Source: Aquisalimonas sp.
GTDB lineage: Bacteria; Pseudomonadota; Gammaproteobacteria; Nitrococcales; Aquisalimonadaceae
Reading direction: 5' to 3'
Length of the DNA stretch: 35,437 nt
Assembly (NCBI GenBank): GCA_007126095.1
Contig: SLBZ01000089.1
Location: 1-35,437 of the forward strand
In this document: positions 1 to 7,728 of the stretch, in pieces
Numbering within the stretch: position 1 is the stretch's first letter
Layout: the number at the start of each line of letters is the position of its first letter
Translations under genes and position numbers: made by a program
The notes under the pieces: generated by a model
Database searches by the model: none
Seen by the model: only the letters and a program-made list of their open reading frames with translations
What the model was told of the DNA's origin: nothing

Positions 1-468
1 GCCTACTCCGGCACCCTCGGCGCCGCCATGACGGCGCTGGTGATGAACGTACCGGCCATCGCCCTGAGTCAGGCGTTCCACAGCCCGGAGCCGGTGCCCT
101 GGGGCACGGCGCTGCGCTACGCACCGGCGCTGATCCGCGACCTGGCGGGCGGGCCATGGGGCACGGACCTGTGTTTCAACGTGAACTTCCCCGCCATCGC
201 CCCGGACGCCGTCAGCGGCCGGGCGGTGTGCCGCCAGGGCCGTGGGTCCATCGCCGGGGTGCGTATCGAGGCGCGCATGGACACCCGCGACAAGCCGTAC
301 TACTGGTTCGCCTTCCAGCACGACTACTCGGGGGTAACCGCCGCGGACACGGATATCGAGGCCCTGCGCCGCAATCACATCGCCATCTCGCCGCTGCGCC
401 TGGAGCGCAATGACGAAACCCTGGAGGCGGCGCTGGCCGAACGCCTGGGCGCGGAGCGGCCGGCCTGA
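1..468 (+). CDS. surE: 5'/3'-nucleotidase SurE (3' part only)
   Basis: Reading frame is open from base 1, so the gene begins upstream of the window. The visible 155 residues start with AYSGTLGAAM, the conserved SurE YSGT loop that helps bind the metal and phosphate, followed by PAIALSQ and FNVNFP, the usual core strands of the family. SurE is a cytoplasmic metal-dependent phosphatase that dephosphorylates nucleoside monophosphates, often in stationary phase. The N-terminal metal-binding Asp residues lie outside the window. The usual downstream partners (pcm, nlpD, rpoS) are absent; the gene instead converges on the maoC-like gene 35 bases away. Identification is good; substrate preference cannot be judged. 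Confidence 0.85.
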   Translation, partial: AYSGTLGAAMTALVMNVPAIALSQAFHSPEPVPWGTALRYAPALIRDLAGGPWGTDLCFNVNFPAIAPDAVSGRAVCRQGRGSIAGVRIEARMDTRDKPYYWFAFQHDYSGVTAADTDIEALRRNHIAISPLRLERNDETLEAALAERLGAERPA

Positions 469-503
469 GACGGCCGCCCGACGCCGGCGCGGTCCCGCTG
501 CCA

Positions 504-962
504 TCAGGGCAGGCAGAGGCTCACGGACTCGGCAATGCACGCCGGCTTGTCCTGGCCTTCCACCTCGATGACGACCTCGGCGGTGAGCTGGACGCTGCCG
601 TCGTCGCGGTCACTGACGTCCTTGATGGTCTGGTGCAGGCGTACGCGCGCACCCGCGGGCACCGGGCCGGTGAAACGCAGCTTGTTCAGACCGTAGTTGA
701 TGCGGGCGCTGACGCCCTGGATCTCCAGCAGCTGCTGGGCAAGCATGGGCAGCAGGGAGATGGTGAGAAAGCCGTGGGCGATGGTCTGGCCGTAGGGGGA
801 TTCCTCACGGCAGCGCGCCTCGTCAACATGGATCCACTGATGATCACCGGTGGCTTCGGCGAACGCGTTGATGCGCGCCTGATCCACGGTCACCCAGTCC
901 GTCCTGCCCAGATCCTTGCCGCTCTGAGCCCTCAGCTCGTCGAGACCGTTGACTACCAGCAC
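504..962 (-). CDS. MaoC-family (R)-specific enoyl-CoA hydratase
   Basis: A 152-residue hot-dog-fold protein. The motif ATGDHQWIHVDEARC (Asp40 and His45 when counted from GTG) followed by SPYGQTIAHGFLTISL is the hydratase-2 signature: a catalytic Asp/His pair and the YG..IAHG helix. Proteins of this type hydrate trans-2-enoyl-CoA or act as related thioester dehydratases. The reading frame runs on upstream to 1163, but the extra N-terminus is basic and unlike the family. The GTG at 962 has GAGGAG seven bases upstream and gives the normal start VLVVNGLDELRAQ. It is divergent from the thiolase, which suggests a shared control region and a role in acyl-CoA catabolism. Exact substrate is unknown. 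Confidence 0.85.
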   Translation of the reverse strand: MLVVNGLDELRAQSGKDLGRTDWVTVDQARINAFAEATGDHQWIHVDEARCREESPYGQTIAHGFLTISLLPMLAQQLLEIQGVSARINYGLNKLRFTGPVPAGARVRLHQTIKDVSDRDDGSVQLTAEVVIEVEGQDKPACIAESVSLCLP

Positions 963-994
963 GGGCCTTCTCCTCTGCTTTGATTCCGCCTTGC

Positions 995-1007
995 GAAACC
1001 CAGTTTT
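995..1007. promoter_or_regulatory. Possible PsrA-like operator
   Basis: GAAAC-CCA-GTTTT is a near-palindrome (four of five arm pairs match) lying between the divergent maoC-like gene and thiolase. It resembles the PsrA fatty-acid-sensor box, (G/C)AAAC-N2-4-GTTT(G/C), deviating only at one outer base. PsrA-type TetR regulators control beta-oxidation genes in pseudomonads and relatives, so the location fits. No regulator gene is in the window. Confidence 0.35.
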
Positions 1008-1014
1008 AAAAATT

Positions 1015-1042
1015 TTGCTTCTGAAAGCGAACACCCTATACT
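1015..1042 (+). promoter_or_regulatory. Candidate sigma-70 promoter for the thiolase gene
   Basis: TTGCTT and TATACT are separated by 16 bases, inside an AT-rich stretch that stands out from the GC-rich surroundings. The -10 box matches consensus at five of six positions, the -35 at three. Transcription would start near 1049, leaving a leader of about 140 bases before the ATG at 1190. Confidence 0.5.
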
Positions 1043-1189
1043 GAAACCCAACCGATGGGAAGCGGTCCCCGGGGGTTATGTTGCCATGCACAACAACGGC
1101 TTGGCGCACTTCCCGCACAGTCGTTCCAGAGCGTTCGCCCGTATACAGTGAGTAACCGTCCAAACGGCAAGCCGAATCAGGAGAACATC

Positions 1190-2371
1190 ATGTCCGACGC
1201 CGTTATCGTCTCCACCGCCCGTACGCCCCTGGCGAAGTCCTTCCGCGGCGCATTCAACATGACCCACGGGGCCGACATGGGCGCCCACGCGCTCAAGCAC
1301 GCCGTGGAGCGCGCCGGCGTGGAGCCGGCCGAGGTGGAAGACCTCATCATGGGCTGTGGCATCCCCGAGGGCGCCACCGGGCACAACATCGCCCGGCAGA
1401 TTGCCCTGCGCGCGGGCATGCCCATCACCACCGGCGGCACCACCGTGAACCGGTTCTGCAGCTCCGGCCTGCAGACCATCGCCATGGCCGCCCAGCGCGT
1501 GCTCGTGGACAAGGTGCCGGTCATGGCCGCCGGCGGCGTGGAGTCCATCACTCTGGCCCAGGCCAACATGAACAAGACCCACCTGCACAACGAGTGGCTG
1601 AAGGCGAACAAGCCGGAGATCTACCTCTCAATGATCGAGACGGCGGACATCGTCGCCCAGCGCTACGGCGTCTCCCGCGAATACCAGGACGAATACGCCC
1701 TGCGCAGCCAGCAGCGCACCGCCGCCGCGCAGGAGAAGGGCTACTTCAACGACGAAATCGTGCCCATGGACGTGGTGCAGGGCTTCAAGGACAAGGAATC
1801 CGGCGAGACGTGGACGGAGAACCGCACCGTCAGCATGGACGAGTGCAACCGTCCCAACACCACCCTGGAGGGCCTGAACTCCCTCGAGCCGGTGATGGGC
1901 CCGGACAAGTTCGTCACCGCCGGCAACGCCAGCCAGCTCTCCGACGGCGCCTCGGCGTGCGTGGTCATGGACGGCAAGCTGGCCGAGCAGCGCAACATCG
2001 AACCGCTGGGCATTTTCCGTGGCTTCGCAATTGCTGGCCTGGAGCCCGACGAAATGGGCATCGGCCCCATCTACGCGGTGCCGCGGCTGCTGGAGCGCAC
2101 CGGCCTGACGATGGACGACATCGACCTGTGGGAGCTCAACGAGGCCTTCGCCTCCCAGGTGCTCTACTCCAAGGATCAGCTCGGCATCCCGGACGAGAAG
2201 CTGAACGTCAACGGTGGCTCCATCTCCATCGGCCACCCGTTCGGCATGACCGGCGCCCGCTGCACCGGCCACGCGCTGATCGAGGGCAAGCGCCGCGGCG
2301 CCAAGTACGTGGTCGTCACCATGTGCGTGGGTGGCGGCATGGGTGCAGCCGGACTGTTCGAAGTCTGCTGA
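1190..2371 (+). CDS. Thiolase (acetyl-CoA C-acyltransferase)
   Basis: A 393-residue thiolase of ordinary length. It carries the nucleophile Cys90 in [11 protein letters not shown], His349 in [16 protein letters not shown] and Cys379 in [10 protein letters not shown], the three catalytic groups of the family. The reaction is CoA-dependent cleavage of 3-ketoacyl-CoA (or the reverse condensation), in the cytoplasm. The ATG at 1190 is preceded by CAGGAG and gives the usual start [15 protein letters not shown]; the open frame back to 1055 is not needed. With the hydratase and the acyl-CoA dehydrogenases downstream it supplies the last step of a beta-oxidation-like route. A strong terminator follows, so it is probably a separate transcript from the dehydrogenase genes. 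Sequence alone does not show chain-length specificity. Confidence 0.92.
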   Translation: MSDAVIVSTARTPLAKSFRGAFNMTHGADMGAHALKHAVERAGVEPAEVEDLIMGCGIPEGATGHNIARQIALRAGMPITTGGTTVNRFCSSGLQTIAMAAQRVLVDKVPVMAAGGVESITLAQANMNKTHLHNEWLKANKPEIYLSMIETADIVAQRYGVSREYQDEYALRSQQRTAAAQEKGYFNDEIVPMDVVQGFKDKESGETWTENRTVSMDECNRPNTTLEGLNSLEPVMGPDKFVTAGNASQLSDGASACVVMDGKLAEQRNIEPLGIFRGFAIAGLEPDEMGIGPIYAVPRLLERTGLTMDDIDLWELNEAFASQVLYSKDQLGIPDEKLNVNGGSISIGHPFGMTGARCTGHALIEGKRRGAKYVVVTMCVGGGMGAAGLFEVC

Positions 2372-2386
2372 TCCCCTGAAACCACA

Positions 2387-2423
2387 ACCCCCGGCGGCAC
2401 AAGGCCGCCGGGGGTCTTCTTTA
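2387..2423 (+). terminator. Rho-independent terminator after the thiolase
   Basis: Perfect 12-bp GC-rich stem (2387-2398 pairing with 2404-2415), five-base loop ACAAG, followed by CTTCTTTT. It sits 15 bases after the thiolase stop codon, the textbook arrangement. Confidence 0.9.
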
Positions 2424-2457
2424 ACGACGGGTCTCAACCGCCTGGAGTCAATCAGTC

Positions 2458-3651
2458 ATGGACATCAACTTCACCCCCGAAGAAGAGGCATTCCGCCAGG
2501 AAGTCCGTAGCTTTCTGAAAGAGAAGCTGCCCAGGGAAATGAGCGACAAGGTGCTCAACCACAAGCACCTGACCAAGGACGACCTGGTCAACTGGCAGAA
2601 GATCCTGTACGAGAAGGGCTGGGCCGCCCCCGGCTGGCCGAAGAAGCACGGCGGCCCTGGCTGGACGCCAGTGCAGAAGTCCATCTTCGAGGAGGAAACA
2701 GCGCGGGCCGGTGCGCCACCGCTGCTGCCCTTCGGGCTCGCCATGGTGGCGCCGGTGATCATGAACTTCGGCTCCGAAGAGCAGAAGGAGCGTTTCCTGC
2801 CGCCGATCCTCTCCGCTGATGCGTGGTGGTGCCAGGGCTACTCCGAGCCGGGAGCCGGCTCCGATCTGGCGTCGCTCAAGACCCGCGCCGAGCGGGAAGG
2901 CGATCACTACATCGTCAACGGTCAGAAGACCTGGACCACTCTGGGCCAGCACGCCGACTGGATCTTCTGCCTCGTGCGCACGAACCAGGAGGTCAAGAAG
3001 CAGGAAGGGATCTCGTTCCTGCTCATCGACATGAACACCCCCGGCATCTCCGTGCGGCCGATCCAGCTCCTGGACGGCGGCCACGAGGTCAATGAGGTCT
3101 TCTTCGACAACGTCAAGGTGCCGGCGGAGAACCTTGTCGGCGAGGAGAACAAGGGCTGGACCTACGCCAAGTTCCTGCTCGGCCACGAGCGCAGCGGCAT
3201 CGCCGGCATCGGTCGCGGCAAGATGGAGCTGACCCGCCTCAAGGAAATCGCCTCGAAAGAGCAGAAGAACGGTCGGCCGCTCATCGATGATCCGTCGTTC
3301 CGCGCCCGCATTGCCCGCATCGAGATGGATCTGGACGCCCTGGAAATGACCGATCTGCGCGTCACCGCGGCCGTGCAACAGGGTCAGGCGCCCGGGCCGG
3401 AAGCCTCCATGCTGAAGATCAAGGGCACCGAGATCCGCCAGGAGATCTACCACCGCGTGCGCGAAGCCGTCGGCCCCTACGCCCTGCCGTTCCAGCCCGA
3501 AGCACTGGACGGCCAGACCGACGATGCGGTGGCGCCGGACTACGCCCTGTCCGCAGCGCCCACCTATTTCAACAATCGCAAGCTCACGATCTTCGGTGGC
3601 TCCAACGAGATCCAGAAGAACATCGTCGCCAAGATGATTCTGGGCCTCTGA
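2458..3651 (+). CDS. Acyl-CoA dehydrogenase, large (PimC-like) subunit
   Basis: A 397-residue flavin-dependent acyl-CoA dehydrogenase. Visible landmarks are CQGYSEPGAGSDLASLKTRA (substrate/FAD region, about 126-143), the NGQKTWTTLGQHADW strand, and the C-terminal TIFGGSNEIQKNIVAK. It closely resembles large subunits of two-gene dehydrogenases such as PimC and the mycobacterial cholesterol FadE proteins. The position of the usual catalytic Glu (YEGT in MCAD) is Gly380 here, but Glu244 in LLGHERSGIAG aligns with the alternative base used by isovaleryl-CoA dehydrogenase and heteromeric FadE enzymes. The partner gene starts 31 bases downstream. Likely an alpha2-beta2 enzyme; substrate unknown. 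Confidence 0.9.
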   Translation: MDINFTPEEEAFRQEVRSFLKEKLPREMSDKVLNHKHLTKDDLVNWQKILYEKGWAAPGWPKKHGGPGWTPVQKSIFEEETARAGAPPLLPFGLAMVAPVIMNFGSEEQKERFLPPILSADAWWCQGYSEPGAGSDLASLKTRAEREGDHYIVNGQKTWTTLGQHADWIFCLVRTNQEVKKQEGISFLLIDMNTPGISVRPIQLLDGGHEVNEVFFDNVKVPAENLVGEENKGWTYAKFLLGHERSGIAGIGRGKMELTRLKEIASKEQKNGRPLIDDPSFRARIARIEMDLDALEMTDLRVTAAVQQGQAPGPEASMLKIKGTEIRQEIYHRVREAVGPYALPFQPEALDGQTDDAVAPDYALSAAPTYFNNRKLTIFGGSNEIQKNIVAKMILGL

Positions 3652-3682
3652 GCGAACGCAACAGTTTACGGAGCAAGTAACG

Positions 3683-4834
3683 ATGGATTTCTCTCTGACT
3701 GACGAACAGCGCATGCTCCAGGACACCGTGGAGCGCCTGGTGCAGGACCAGTACGGCTTTGAACAGCGCCGCGGCTACATGCAGGAGAAGGGCGGCTTCT
3801 CCCGTGACATGTGGAACCAGATCGCGGAGCTCGGCCTGCTGGGCGTGCCCTTCCCCGAGGAGATCGGTGGTTTCGGCGGCGGCGCCATCGAAACCATGCT
3901 GGTGATGGAAGCCTTCGGCAAGGGCCTGGTGCTGGAACCCTATGTGGCCAGCGTCGTGACCTCCGGTCAGCTGATCGCCGACGCCGGCAGCGACGCCCAG
4001 AAGGAAGCGATTCTTGAGCCGCTGGTCGGCGGCGAGCTGGTCCTGGCCTTCGCCCACGGTGAGCCGGACAGCCGCTACAGCAACACCCAGGTTGCCACCC
4101 GCGCCGAACGCTCCGGTGCCGGTTACACCATCACCGGGCACAAGGCCGTGGTGCTGCACGGGGATAGCGCCGACAAGTTCGTGATCAGCGCCCGCACCAG
4201 CGGTGACACCATGGATGCCGACGGTCTCAGCCTGTTCCTGGTCGATGCCGACGCCAAGGGCGTCAGCATCCAGGGTTACCCCACCATCGACGGCCTGCAT
4301 GCAGCCGAGGTCAAGCTGAACGGGGTGCAGGTGAGCGAAGATGCCCTGATCGGCCAGGAAGGCAAGGCCGCCGACCTCATCGAGCTGACCCAGGACCGTG
4401 GCGCCATGGCTGTCTGCGCCGAGGCCGTAGGTGCCATGGGCGTGGCCTGCGACCTGACGCTGGACTACCTCAAACAGCGCAAGCAGTTCGGCATGCCCAT
4501 CGGCGCCTTCCAGTCGGTGCAGCACCGCATGGTGGAAATGCGCATGGAGCTGGAACAGGCCCGCTCCGCCACCCTCAAGGCGGCCGCCAAGCTCGATTCC
4601 GGCGACCCGGTGGAACGGCGTCGCGCCGTGTCCATCGCCAAGCACCAGGTGGGCATCGGTGGCCGGTTCGTGTCCGAGCAGTCCATCCAGCTGCACGGTG
4701 GCATCGGCATGACGGAAGAGTATTACCTGGCGCACTTCGCCAAGCGTATCGCCATGATCGACAACCAGTTCGGTGACGCCGACGCGCACCTGGACCGGTT
4801 CTCGGCGCAGATGGACGTGCCGAAGACGGCGTAA
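3683..4834 (+). CDS. Acyl-CoA dehydrogenase, small (PimD-like) subunit
   Basis: A 383-residue acyl-CoA dehydrogenase fold protein starting MDFSLTDEQRMLQDTVERLV, typical of PimD-type small subunits. The middle domain is divergent (LAFAHGEPDSRYS in place of the usual SEPGAGSD), as expected for a partner subunit. The C-terminal domain keeps QRKQFGMPIGAFQSVQHRMVEM and QLHGGIGMTEEY, residues that build the FAD site across the dimer. Both possible base positions lack Glu (Asp238 in TQDRGAM; Gln/Phe near the C-terminus), so catalysis probably depends on the large subunit. GGAG lies about nine bases before the ATG. Tight spacing to the large subunit supports one transcript and one complex. Confidence 0.88.
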   Translation: MDFSLTDEQRMLQDTVERLVQDQYGFEQRRGYMQEKGGFSRDMWNQIAELGLLGVPFPEEIGGFGGGAIETMLVMEAFGKGLVLEPYVASVVTSGQLIADAGSDAQKEAILEPLVGGELVLAFAHGEPDSRYSNTQVATRAERSGAGYTITGHKAVVLHGDSADKFVISARTSGDTMDADGLSLFLVDADAKGVSIQGYPTIDGLHAAEVKLNGVQVSEDALIGQEGKAADLIELTQDRGAMAVCAEAVGAMGVACDLTLDYLKQRKQFGMPIGAFQSVQHRMVEMRMELEQARSATLKAAAKLDSGDPVERRRAVSIAKHQVGIGGRFVSEQSIQLHGGIGMTEEYYLAHFAKRIAMIDNQFGDADAHLDRFSAQMDVPKTA

Positions 4835-4895
4835 GGCAACCGGCGGCCCAGGGGTGGATCCCACCCCCGAACCGCATTGATGTACCTGAACCTGC

Positions 4896-4919
4896 GTAGG
4901 GTGGACGTTTACGTCCACC
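4896..4919 (+). repeat. REP-like palindrome, copy 1
   Basis: GTAG followed by a 9-bp perfect inverted repeat (GGTGGACGT / ACGTCCACC) around a 2-base loop TT. It sits in the leader of the 601-aa acyl-CoA dehydrogenase. Relative to the copies at 7566, 7634, 23851 and 23904, one stem pair is exchanged C-G to G-C, keeping the stem intact. Confidence 0.75.
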
Positions 4920-4951
4920 AGGCCAGGCCCACCCCACTGCACGAGACCACC

Positions 4952-6757
4952 ATGAACAGCCCCATCGTCAACCGCCGCGATCTCGACTTCCTGCTCTACG
5001 AACTGCTGGACGCGGAACAGCTCACGGAGCGCGAGCGCTACGCCGAGCACAACCGCGAGACGTTCGACGCCGCCATCGAGACGGCGCACCGCGTGGCCGT
5101 GGATCATCTCTATCCACACAACCGCAAGAACGACCTTCAGGAGCCGGAGTTCGACGGCGAGACCGTGACCACCATTCCGGAGGTGAAGCAGGCGCTGGAC
5201 GTGTACTGCGATACCGGCCTGATCGCCGCCGCCCAGGATTTCGACCGCGGCGGCATGCAGCTGCCGGCGACCATCGCGCAGACCTGCACCGCCATCACCA
5301 AGGGCGCCAACGTGGGCACCTTCGCCTACATCGGCCTGACCGTGGCGGCCACGAACCTGATCCTCGCGCACGGCAGCGAGGAGCAGATCGAGCGCTACAC
5401 GCCGCACATGCTGAGCGGCCGCTTCTTCGGCACCATGTGCCTGAGCGAGCCCCAGGCAGGGTCGTCACTGGGCGACCTGCGCACCCGCGCCACCCCGCAG
5501 GACGACGGAAGCTACCGCATCCAGGGCAACAAGATCTGGATCTCCGCCGGCGACCACGAGCTCGCCGATAACATCGTGCACATGGTGCTGGCACGCCTGC
5601 CCGACGCACCGCCGGGGGTGAAAGGCATCTCCCTGTTCATCGTGCCCAAGTACCTGGTCAACGACGACGGCAGCCTGGGCCGGCGCAACGACGTGAAACT
5701 CGCCGGGCTCATCCACAAGATGGGCTACCGCGGCACCACCTCCACCATGCTCAACTTCGGCGAGAACGGCGACTGCGTGGGCTACATGGTGGGTGGCCCC
5801 GGCGACGGCCTGAAGTGCATGTTCCACATGATGAACGAGGCGCGCATCGGCGTGGGCCTCGGTGCCGTCATGCTCGGCTACGGCGGTTACCTCCACTCCC
5901 GCGACTACGCGCTGGAGCGCCGCCAGGGCCGCGCACCGGGCGAGAAGGATCCCACGACGCCGCAGCGACGGCTGGCGGAGCACGCCGACGTGCGCCGCAT
6001 GCTGCTGGCGCAGAAGAGCTACGTGGAGGGCGGCCTGGCCCTGGGGCTGTACTGCGCCACCCTGGTGGACGACGAACGCACCCATCCCGACGCCGGCGCA
6101 AGGGCCGACGCGGCGCGGCAGCTCGCCATTCTCACGCCCATCATCAAGTCCTGGCCGTCGGACTACTGCCTGCGCGCCAACGACCTGGCGATCCAGATCC
6201 TGGGCGGTTACGGCTACACCCGCGAGTACCCGGTGGAGCAGCACTTCCGCGACAACCGCCTGAACCCGATCCACGAAGGCACCCACGGCATCCAGGCCCA
6301 GGACCTGCTGGGCCGCAAGGTGCGCCAGGAGGACGGCGCCGCGTTCCGCTGCCTGGTGGACACCATGCGTCGCACCGCGGACGACGTGGACCGAAGCGGC
6401 CCGACGGCCATGGCCGGCCACGCCGATGCCCTGCGGCGCGCCCTGGACACCCTGTGCGACACCACCCAGGCGCTGGCCACGGTGGCGGAAACCGGCGATC
6501 AGGAGCGCTACCTGGCCAATGCGAGTTACTATCTGGAGATGACCGGGCACATCGTCATGGCCTGGCTGTGGCTGCGGCAAGGGATCACCGCGGCAAACGC
6601 AACACCCGCCACGGATGACGACCGGGCGTTCTACCAGGGGAAGCTGGCGGCGTGCCGCTACTTCTTCAACGTGGAGCTGCCCAAGGCCCACTACCACGCG
6701 GATCTGCTCCGCCAGGTAGAGGACACCCCCCTGACGACCGAACCCGCCTGGCTATGA
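4952..6757 (+). CDS. Acyl-CoA dehydrogenase with C-terminal extension (DmdC-like)
   Basis: A 601-residue acyl-CoA dehydrogenase, about 200 residues longer than the classical type. The core shows GTMCLSEPQAGSSLGDLRTRA, GNKIWISAGDHE and QILGGYGYTREYPVEQHFRDNRLNPIHEGTHGIQ; Glu442 in HEGT is the catalytic base. The extra C-terminus ends YYLEMTGHIVMAWLW...KLAACRYFFNVELPKAHYHADLL, the domain seen in DmdC (3-methylmercaptopropionyl-CoA dehydrogenase) and relatives. Family resemblance does not prove the DMSP-degradation substrate; medium or long-chain acyl-CoA is as likely. ATG 4952 is chosen because the frame from 4877 would translate the REP-like palindrome and adds a non-family N-terminus. Gene spacing suggests it belongs to the operon beginning at 2458. 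Confidence 0.9.
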   Translation: MNSPIVNRRDLDFLLYELLDAEQLTERERYAEHNRETFDAAIETAHRVAVDHLYPHNRKNDLQEPEFDGETVTTIPEVKQALDVYCDTGLIAAAQDFDRGGMQLPATIAQTCTAITKGANVGTFAYIGLTVAATNLILAHGSEEQIERYTPHMLSGRFFGTMCLSEPQAGSSLGDLRTRATPQDDGSYRIQGNKIWISAGDHELADNIVHMVLARLPDAPPGVKGISLFIVPKYLVNDDGSLGRRNDVKLAGLIHKMGYRGTTSTMLNFGENGDCVGYMVGGPGDGLKCMFHMMNEARIGVGLGAVMLGYGGYLHSRDYALERRQGRAPGEKDPTTPQRRLAEHADVRRMLLAQKSYVEGGLALGLYCATLVDDERTHPDAGARADAARQLAILTPIIKSWPSDYCLRANDLAIQILGGYGYTREYPVEQHFRDNRLNPIHEGTHGIQAQDLLGRKVRQEDGAAFRCLVDTMRRTADDVDRSGPTAMAGHADALRRALDTLCDTTQALATVAETGDQERYLANASYYLEMTGHIVMAWLWLRQGITAANATPATDDDRAFYQGKLAACRYFFNVELPKAHYHADLLRQVEDTPLTTEPAWL

Positions 6758-6785
6758 ACCGGCGGGCCCCGACGAGGAGAACACC

Positions 6786-7550
6786 ATGGACATGAAAACC
6801 AGTGATCCCGCGCTGAAGACCGATTTCGACTCGCTCACCGAGTGGGACGTGCGCGTCCAGCTCGCCGCCGCCTACCGGCTGGTGGCCCACTTCGGCTGGG
6901 ACGACCTGATCTTCACCCACCTCTCCTGCCGCGTACCGGGGCCGGAGCACCACTTCCTGCTCAACCCCTACGGCTACCTGTTCCACGAGATCACCGCCTC
7001 GTCGCTGGTGAAGGTGGACAAGGACGGCAACGCCGTGGACAAGGATGGCGAAGGCAAGATCAACCCGGCCGGCTTCACCATCCACAGCGCCGTGCACATG
7101 GCGCGCGACGACGCCCACGCGGTGATGCACCTGCACGAGCCGAACTGCATGGCCGTCTCCGCCCAGGAAGGCGGGCTCAAGCCGCTCAGCCAGACCGCCA
7201 TGCTCTGCCAGGCGCATCTGGCCTTCCACGAGTACGAGGGTGTGGCCCTGAACCTGGACGAGCGCGAGCGGCTGATCCGGGATATGGGCGACAAGAACAT
7301 CATGATGCTCTGGAACCACGGTGTGCTCACCGCCGGCAAGACGGTGCCGGAGGCGTTCATCTACCTGTACTTCTTCACCCGCGCCTGCGAGATCCAGGTC
7401 CGCGCCGGCAACGGTCCGCACCACCTGCCGGACCAACAGGCCATCGACACCACCCGGGAGCAGGGCCAGATGCTCGGCGGCGCCGCCAAGCTCGCCTGGC
7501 CAGGCCTGCTGCGTATCGCCGACGAGCAGTACCCCGGATTCCGGGAGTGA
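6786..7550 (+). CDS. Class II aldolase/adducin-family protein
   Basis: A 254-residue protein of the FucA/AraD/adducin head-domain family. His115 and His117 in VMHLHEPN and His178 in LWNHGVLTAG are the three zinc ligands of the fold. The N-terminal half contains FGWDDLIFTHLSCRVPGPEHHFLLNPYGYLFHEITASSLVKVD, which is typical of the adducin-like branch found beside acyl-CoA genes rather than of sugar-phosphate aldolases. It may cleave or decarboxylate a hydroxyacyl intermediate, but the reaction is unknown. GAGGAG precedes the ATG, and the gene starts 28 bases after the acyl-CoA dehydrogenase stop, so it is the last gene of that operon. Confidence 0.85.
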   Translation: MDMKTSDPALKTDFDSLTEWDVRVQLAAAYRLVAHFGWDDLIFTHLSCRVPGPEHHFLLNPYGYLFHEITASSLVKVDKDGNAVDKDGEGKINPAGFTIHSAVHMARDDAHAVMHLHEPNCMAVSAQEGGLKPLSQTAMLCQAHLAFHEYEGVALNLDERERLIRDMGDKNIMMLWNHGVLTAGKTVPEAFIYLYFFTRACEIQVRAGNGPHHLPDQQAIDTTREQGQMLGGAAKLAWPGLLRIADEQYPGFRE

Positions 7551-7565
7551 AGCGGAAATCGTGGT

Positions 7566-7589
7566 GGTGGACCTGAAGGTCCACCCTAC
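7566..7589 (-). repeat. REP-like palindrome, copy 2
   Basis: Minus-strand GTAG head with 9-bp arms GGTGGACCT / AGGTCCACC and a 2-base loop. It starts 15 bases after the aldolase-family stop codon, between convergent genes. It could also help end transcription. Confidence 0.75.
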
Positions 7590-7633
7590 GGGCTCCGGGA
7601 TTCCTGCGAGGGGGTGACGTCGGGCGTGGTGAT

Positions 7634-7657
7634 GGTGGACCTTAAGGTCCACCCTAC
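7634..7657 (-). repeat. REP-like palindrome, copy 3
   Basis: Same 9-bp arms as copy 2, loop TA, head GTAG on the minus strand. Copies 2 and 3 are in the same orientation 68 bases apart. Its head faces that of copy 4. Confidence 0.75.
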
Positions 7658-7684
7658 GCCTGCATCCTATCCCGGGGCCGCGGC

Positions 7685-7708
7685 GTAGGGTGGATCTTCA
7701 GATCCACC
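7685..7708 (+). repeat. REP-like palindrome, copy 4
   Basis: Plus-strand GTAG head with arms GGTGGATCT / AGATCCACC. One stem pair changed from C-G to T-A with both sides altered, so pairing is kept. Copies 3 and 4 form a head-to-head pair with 27 bases between them, reminiscent of a BIME. The 178-base gap 7551-7728 contains only these repeats. Confidence 0.75.
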
Positions 7709-7728
7709 ATCCACGAACTCACCACTTT

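Noticed and set aside
3584..5407. 607-residue open frame on the minus strand across the acyl-CoA dehydrogenase genes
   Set aside because: Composition (His, Gly, Val, Leu, Gln-rich, no domain) is that of a shadow frame, and the plus-strand genes have complete catalytic motifs.
7551..7728. CRISPR-like or phage-derived repeat array
   Set aside because: The copies are irregularly spaced and in both orientations with no unique spacers of constant length; they fit REP-like elements.
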